Below, in pieces: positions 4,916 through 8,563 of a DNA stretch of 8,563 nucleotides. This DNA comes from an uncultured Candidatus Saccharibacteria bacterium (GTDB lineage Bacteria > Patescibacteriota > Saccharimonadia > Saccharimonadales > Saccharimonadaceae): positions 1 through 8,563 of the forward strand of contig CALEGA010000023.1 of assembly GCA_937876715.1 (NCBI GenBank), in the 5' to 3' direction. Position numbers and translations under genes: made by a program. Below the pieces are notes generated by a model, which was not told the DNA's origin, searched no databases, and saw nothing but the letters and a program-made list of their open reading frames with translations. The stretch's first letter is position 1, and each line of letters opens with the position of its first letter.

Positions 4916-5695
4916 ATGAAGTTGCGCAAATTCTATGTCTATTTAGTGCTACTTTTCCTTTTTCTCCCTATCTTCATCCTCGTTTTCTTCAGCTTCAACG
5001 AATCAAAACTTAACGTCATTTTCACCGGCTTCACTTTTGATTGGTACGGCAAACTTTTCCAAAACCCCGACCTCCTCGACGCCTTCAAGAACACCATTTT
5101 AATCGCCGTCTCCAGCACCGCCATCTCCACCGTCCTCGGCATTCTCGGCGCCGTCGGTCTCCAAAAGTTCAAATTTAAAGGTCACGCCATCATCGACAAA
5201 CTTATCTACATTCCCATCGTCATCCCCGAAATCGTCCTCGGCATCGCCCTCCTCTCCGTCTTCACCCTCGCGAGACTCGAGCTCAGCCTTTGGACGGTGC
5301 TCCTCGCCCATGTCTCTTTTTCCGTCCCGTTCGTCATCACTAGTATCCGCTCCACCCTCTACGCCCTCCCCAAGAACCTCGAAGAGGCTGCCTCCGACCT
5401 CGGCGCTTCCCGCTGGCAAGCTTTCTTCAAAGTCACGCTCCCGCTCATTATGCCAGGCGTCATCTCCGGCGCCCTCCTCGCGTTCACTCTCAGCCTTGAC
5501 GACGTCGTGATTTCTTATTTCGCCGCCGGTCCAGGCACCAACACTCTCCCGCTCTACATCTACGCCAACATCAAAACCGGCATCAGCCCAGACGTTAACG
5601 CCCTCACTACGCTTATGCTCATCTTTACCATCGTCGCCCTAACTCTAAGCGCCCATTTCCAATCTAAACGCATCGTGAAAAGGAGTCTCCGATGA
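4916..5695 (+). CDS. potC: Polyamine ABC transporter permease, PotC type
   Basis: A 259-aa membrane permease. Hydrophobic segments are at about residues 7-27, 60-82, 96-118, 124-146, 177-199 and 229-246. The EAA coupling loop is NLEEAASDLGASRWQAFFKVTLPL (154-177), which matches PotC almost perfectly. I chose ATG 4916, with a GGGGGGTGG ribosome site five nt before it, over the in-frame GTG at 4907, which directly abuts that G-run and would overlap potB. The TGA stop overlaps the potD ATG in an ATGA junction. Because UGA must be a stop here, glycine recoding as in Gracilibacteria is excluded. Confidence 0.92.
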   Translation: MKLRKFYVYLVLLFLFLPIFILVFFSFNESKLNVIFTGFTFDWYGKLFQNPDLLDAFKNTILIAVSSTAISTVLGILGAVGLQKFKFKGHAIIDKLIYIPIVIPEIVLGIALLSVFTLARLELSLWTVLLAHVSFSVPFVITSIRSTLYALPKNLEEAASDLGASRWQAFFKVTLPLIMPGVISGALLAFTLSLDDVVISYFAAGPGTNTLPLYIYANIKTGISPDVNALTTLMLIFTIVALTLSAHFQSKRIVKRSLR

Positions 5696-6732
5696 AACAC
5701 CTGAACAAGCCCACCATTATTTCACTTTTCACAACAACGCTATTGGTTATTTTTGCCATTATCTTTTTCAATAACCGCGCCCAAACTCCCGAAGAGCAAC
5801 AAACCAAAACCCTCAACGTTCTTAACTGGACGTCCTACATCCCCGCCGAAGTAATTGACGACTTCGAAGCGGAATATGGCATCAAGGTCAATTACGGCAC
5901 CTACTCCTCCAACGAAGAACTTCTCGCCAAACTCGTTAGCTCCAAGGAGGGTACTTATGACCTCGTCTTCCCCAGCGACTATATGGTTGACCTCCTCATC
6001 TCCCGCGAAATGCTCGAGCCGCTCGACAAGTCGAAGTTGGAAAACCTCAAAAATCTCAACCCTCTCTTCCTCAACCAATCTTACGACGAAGCAAACGGCT
6101 ACTCCCTCCCGTTTCTCCTTGCCACCACCGTCTTTCTCTACGACTCGACCCAAATCGACCGCCTGACGTCCTATAAAGACTTCCAAAAACCCGAGCTTAA
6201 AAATAACCTCGTCCTCCTCGACGACCAGCGCATCATCATTGGCGCTATGCTCCAAGCCACCGGTCACGAAATGAACTCCGTCCACGAAGACGACCTCGAA
6301 GACAGCCTCGAATTTTTCAACAAAATCAAGCCCAACATCAAGGCTTTCGACTCCGACTCGCCCAAAACTTTCTTCATCACCAAAGAAGTTGACGCCGGTC
6401 TGGTTTGGAACGCCGAAGCGCTCCTCGCCGTTGACGAAAATCCCGACCTTAAAATCTCCTACCCAGCCGAGGGTTTCGCGTTATCAATGGACAACTACTG
6501 TCTCGTCAAAGGCGGCAAAAACCGCGACGCCGCCTACCTCTTCATCGACTATCTTTTGCGTCCCGAAGTCGCCCAGCAAATCGTTGACGAATACCCCTAC
6601 ATCTCCGCCATCACCGGCGTCGATACCGTCCCCGAGGACGAACTAAAAACAATTCTCAAAAATGGCTCCTACGTTAAAAACGTCGGCGCCGACATCAAAA
6701 AATTCGATAAACTCTGGGCAAAATACAAATAG
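5692..6732 (+). CDS. potD: Polyamine-binding protein, membrane-anchored, PotD type
   Basis: A 346-aa extracellular solute-binding protein, close to E. coli PotD in length. An uncleaved-looking hydrophobic segment (about 8-26) anchors it. No cysteine follows it, so there is no lipobox and no lipoprotein anchor. PotD-like blocks: LNVLNWTSYIP (41-51), YDLVFPSDYMVD (89-100), LLDDQRIIIGAML (175-187), PNIKAFDSDSP (214-224), GLVWNAEA (236-243), MDN (266-268) and YLLRPEVAQQI. Compared with the E. coli spermidine pocket as I remember it, Trp34, Tyr37, Tyr85, Asp168, Trp229 and Asp257 have counterparts (W46, Y49, Y97, D178, W239, D267). Glu36, Glu171 and Trp255 appear replaced by Ser, Ile and Ser. Putrescine, spermidine or another cation are all possible. 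The ribosome site AAAAGGAG is six nt before the ATG. It is the last gene of the operon; no terminator is seen after it. Confidence 0.88.
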   Translation: MKHLNKPTIISLFTTTLLVIFAIIFFNNRAQTPEEQQTKTLNVLNWTSYIPAEVIDDFEAEYGIKVNYGTYSSNEELLAKLVSSKEGTYDLVFPSDYMVDLLISREMLEPLDKSKLENLKNLNPLFLNQSYDEANGYSLPFLLATTVFLYDSTQIDRLTSYKDFQKPELKNNLVLLDDQRIIIGAMLQATGHEMNSVHEDDLEDSLEFFNKIKPNIKAFDSDSPKTFFITKEVDAGLVWNAEALLAVDENPDLKISYPAEGFALSMDNYCLVKGGKNRDAAYLFIDYLLRPEVAQQIVDEYPYISAITGVDTVPEDELKTILKNGSYVKNVGADIKKFDKLWAKYK

Positions 6733-6737
6733 TTATA

Positions 6738-6743
6738 TATAAT
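6738..6743 (+). promoter_or_regulatory. Possible -10 box upstream of thyA
   Basis: A TATAAT in the AT-rich 35-bp gap between potD and thyA. No convincing -35 lies 17 bp upstream, where the sequence is potD coding. It could start a separate thyA transcript; readthrough from the pot operon is equally possible because no terminator lies between them. Confidence 0.3.
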
Positions 6744-6767
6744 ATATTTAACTAAACGGAGGAAATT

Positions 6768-7706
6768 ATGTCCCGCTTCGACGAACAATATCTCGATTTA
6801 TGCAATCGGATTCTTACTCACGGCGAAAAAATCACTACCGACCCCGCCGTCCTCGCCAAAAAGACCAGCGCGAAGACCAAAACCAATATGCCGACCCACC
6901 TCGCCCAGACTCAAAAGCCGACCACGACTTTCTCCCTCCCGCACGAAGTTCTCACCTTTGACCTAGAAGAAGAATTCCCGATTTTGACTACCAAAAAGGT
7001 CGCTTTTAAAACCTCCGTCCTCGAAATGCTCTGGATTTATCAAGTCGCTTCGAACGACGTCTCTTGGCTCCACGACCGCGGCATTAAAATCTGGAACGAA
7101 TGGGAAATCCCAGAGTCCGGTCTCTACGCCGGCAAAGACTTCAAGAAACTTTATCAAGAAAAGGGAATTAAGGAAAATCCCGTCGGCACTATCGGCACCG
7201 CCTACGGCTGGATTGTCAACCGCTACCACCTCGTCGAAAGTTTAATCGAAACTTTAAAGACCGACCCCGCTAACCGCCGCATGATTATGTCGCTCTGGCA
7301 AAACGAATGGCTAGAAACCGCCGCCTTGCCTAGCTGCGTCTGGAACTCTCAATGGAACGTCACCGGCGGCAAACTTAACCTTATGGTCACCGTCCGCAGC
7401 AACGACGTCCCACTCGGCATGCCGTTCAACGTCTCCCAATATGCCACTCTCTGCTATCTCCTCGCTCAAGTCACTGGTCTAAGGCCGGGCAAAATGACCT
7501 ACGTCATCAACAACGCTCACATCTACGAAAACCAAGTTGATGGCATCAAGGAACAGATGACTAAAGAATCCTACCCCGCACCCACCCTCTGGCTCAATCC
7601 CGAAATCAAGGACTTCTACGCTTTCGACAACAGCAAGGAGCTGAAAGACATTAAACTCGAAAATTATCAAAACGCCGGCACGATTAAAATGCCGGTCACG
7701 GAGTAA
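6768..7706 (+). CDS. thyA: Thymidylate synthase (ThyA, B. subtilis-like type)
   Basis: A 312-aa enzyme that makes dTMP from dUMP, using 5,10-methylene-tetrahydrofolate as methyl donor and reductant and releasing dihydrofolate. Visible: PILTTKKVAFKTSVLEMLWIYQ (71-92), phosphate-binding R170-R171 in NRRMI, catalytic C190 in ALPSCVWNSQW, RSNDVPLGMPFNV (210-222) with the nucleotide-binding Asp and Asn, and HIY (251-253). The active-site block has Val after the Cys and Gln-Trp downstream. This is closer to the B. subtilis ThyA / phage phi3T form (PCVYETQW, from memory) than to the E. coli PCH...QF form. A segment of about 35 residues (roughly 26-60) sits before the usual beginning of homology and is lysine- and threonine-rich. 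GGAGGAAA (6758-6765) precedes the ATG. It is followed two nt later by folA. Confidence 0.95.
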   Translation: MSRFDEQYLDLCNRILTHGEKITTDPAVLAKKTSAKTKTNMPTHLAQTQKPTTTFSLPHEVLTFDLEEEFPILTTKKVAFKTSVLEMLWIYQVASNDVSWLHDRGIKIWNEWEIPESGLYAGKDFKKLYQEKGIKENPVGTIGTAYGWIVNRYHLVESLIETLKTDPANRRMIMSLWQNEWLETAALPSCVWNSQWNVTGGKLNLMVTVRSNDVPLGMPFNVSQYATLCYLLAQVTGLRPGKMTYVINNAHIYENQVDGIKEQMTKESYPAPTLWLNPEIKDFYAFDNSKELKDIKLENYQNAGTIKMPVTE

Positions 7707-7708
7707 CT

Positions 7709-8209
7709 ATGTCTTTCTCGCTCATCGCCTGCATCGGTAAAAATAACGAATTAGGAAAAAACAATGATTTAATTTTCCACTTTAAGGAAGATATGCAATT
7801 CTTCCGCAACACCACCAAAAACCACACCGTCGTTATGGGCTACAACACTTGGCTCTCTCTCGGCGAAAAACCCCTCCCGAATCGCAAAAACCTCATCGTC
7901 ACGCACAAAACCCTGAAAAACCTCCCCGCCGGCGTCGCAAAAATCGCCGACCTCGACCAATTCATCAAAGAAAACGAGGATTCCGACGAAGAAATCTTCA
8001 TCATCGGCGGCGCTAAAATCTACGCCCTCTTCCTCCCCCACGCGAAAACCCTCTACCTCACGGAGGTCGAAAAAGAGGCGAACGACGCCGACGTTTTCTT
8101 CCCAGATTACAGTTCATTGAAGCGCGTGTGCAATCTGCGCAAAATTGCCGAATTTACAGATGAAAACGGCACTAAATTCGTTATCAAAAAATACACTAAA
8201 AGGAGTTAA
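7709..8209 (+). CDS. folA: Dihydrofolate reductase
   Basis: A 166-aa NADPH-dependent enzyme that reduces the dihydrofolate made by ThyA back to tetrahydrofolate. Visible: SLIACIGKNNELGKNNDL at the N-terminus, acidic active-site D28 in FKEDMQFF, GYNTW (44-48) where GRKTW is usual, PLPNRKNLIVT (55-65) and the cofactor-binding IIGGAKIYALFLP (98-110). The loop that normally reads LPW-LP is LIFHFK here, so Trp22 of E. coli is Phe23 and both prolines are lost. The family call is still clear from the other blocks. The start ATG is two nt after the thyA stop, with CGGAG inside the thyA end as ribosome site, giving tight coupling. Confidence 0.93.
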   Translation: MSFSLIACIGKNNELGKNNDLIFHFKEDMQFFRNTTKNHTVVMGYNTWLSLGEKPLPNRKNLIVTHKTLKNLPAGVAKIADLDQFIKENEDSDEEIFIIGGAKIYALFLPHAKTLYLTEVEKEANDADVFFPDYSSLKRVCNLRKIAEFTDENGTKFVIKKYTKRS

Positions 8210-8211
8210 AA

Positions 8212-8563
8212 ATGGATCCAGTATTTGACCTCATCAAACAAGAAGAAAAAAGACAACAAGAAGGCCTCGAGCTCATCCCAAGCGAAAACTACGTCTCAAA
8301 AAACGTGCTCAAAGCTGCTGGCTCGGTCTTGACTAACAAATACTCGGAGGGTTACCCGTCTTTCGATGGCATCGAGGGTGACGCCAAAACTTTCTGGAGC
8401 GAAGACAAAATCGCCGCGGAAAAACTCGGTAACTTCCGCTACTACGGCGGTCAAGACAACGTCGATAAAATCGAACGCCTCGCCATCGCCCGCGCTTGCA
8501 AGCTCTTCCACGCCGACCACGCCAACGTCCAACCTCACTCTGGCGCCAACGCTAACGAAGCGG
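8212..8563 (+). CDS. glyA: Serine hydroxymethyltransferase (5' part, cut by window end)
   Basis: The first 117 residues of the PLP enzyme that converts serine and tetrahydrofolate to glycine and 5,10-methylene-tetrahydrofolate, the ThyA cofactor. Visible: LELIPSENYVSKNVLKAAGSVLTNKYSEGYP (19-49), RYYGGQDNVDKIERLAIARACKLFHADHANVQPHSGANAN (76-115), including the active-site tyrosines and the HSG-AN phosphate-binding stretch. Between EGYP and RYYGG there are 26 residues (50-75) where E. coli GlyA has only two, a net insertion of about 24. The reading frame is open across it, so this is not a frameshift. The ribosome site AAAAGGAG overlaps the folA stop and the ATG is two nt beyond it. The third gene of the folate/dTMP operon. 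Confidence 0.95.
   Translation, partial: MDPVFDLIKQEEKRQQEGLELIPSENYVSKNVLKAAGSVLTNKYSEGYPSFDGIEGDAKTFWSEDKIAAEKLGNFRYYGGQDNVDKIERLAIARACKLFHADHANVQPHSGANANEA

Noticed and set aside
5690..5700. UGA read as glycine, as in some CPR lineages
   Set aside because: The TGA ending potC lies exactly on the potD ATG with a ribosome site, and the permease ends at its normal length.
5740..6285. Minus-strand open frame of 181 codons opposite potD
   Set aside because: Shadow of potD codon bias, no ribosome site or domain.
1..8563. CRISPR arrays, tRNA or rRNA genes, insertion sequences
   Set aside because: No regularly spaced repeats, no cloverleaf or rRNA stretches, and no transposase or terminal repeats were seen on either strand.

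Overview
The window looks like bacterial chromosome from the Patescibacteria (CPR), most likely Candidatus Saccharibacteria (TM7). The type IV pilin N-terminus with its ALPAMQRSQRDTQRR stretch, the compact operons, the small gene set and the strongly C-ending codons all suggest this. That placement is inference from remembered family resemblance. The standard code is used: potC ends at a TGA that overlaps the potD start, so UGA is a stop and not glycine.

Region 1 (1-80) is the 3' end of a gene whose last residues match elongation factor Tu, followed by a strong intrinsic terminator. Region 2 (102-1242) is the most interesting part. A promoter drives a complete type IV prepilin gene (169-672). 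Facing it is a second, promoterless pilin body (1242-766) that lacks the leader peptide and hydrophobic helix. The two pilins share a perfect 37-bp inverted repeat (257-293 and 1196-1232), placed just after the N-terminal helix region. A shared terminator lies between the convergent 3' ends. Region 3 (1133-2104, minus) encodes a tyrosine recombinase whose 3' end reads through the inner repeat into the segment. The arrangement reads as a two-state, shufflon-like DNA inversion switch. Inverting the segment would join the expressed pilin N-terminus in frame to the other pilin body (184 aa instead of 167), and would also exchange the last ~20 residues of the recombinase.

Region 4 (2142-3238, minus) holds a small unknown gene and a DUF362-family gene upstream of the recombinase, probably in one transcript. 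A 55-bp divergent spacer carries two extended -10 promoters. Region 5 (3294-6732, plus) is a potABCD-type polyamine ABC transporter operon with overlapping or nearly abutting genes. It has a short ATPase without the usual C-terminal domain and a membrane-anchored, non-lipoprotein binding protein. Region 6 (6768 to the end, plus) is a thyA-folA-glyA cluster with 2-nt gaps. It encodes the three enzymes of the thymidylate/folate cycle; glyA is cut off by the window end and carries an unusual internal insertion.
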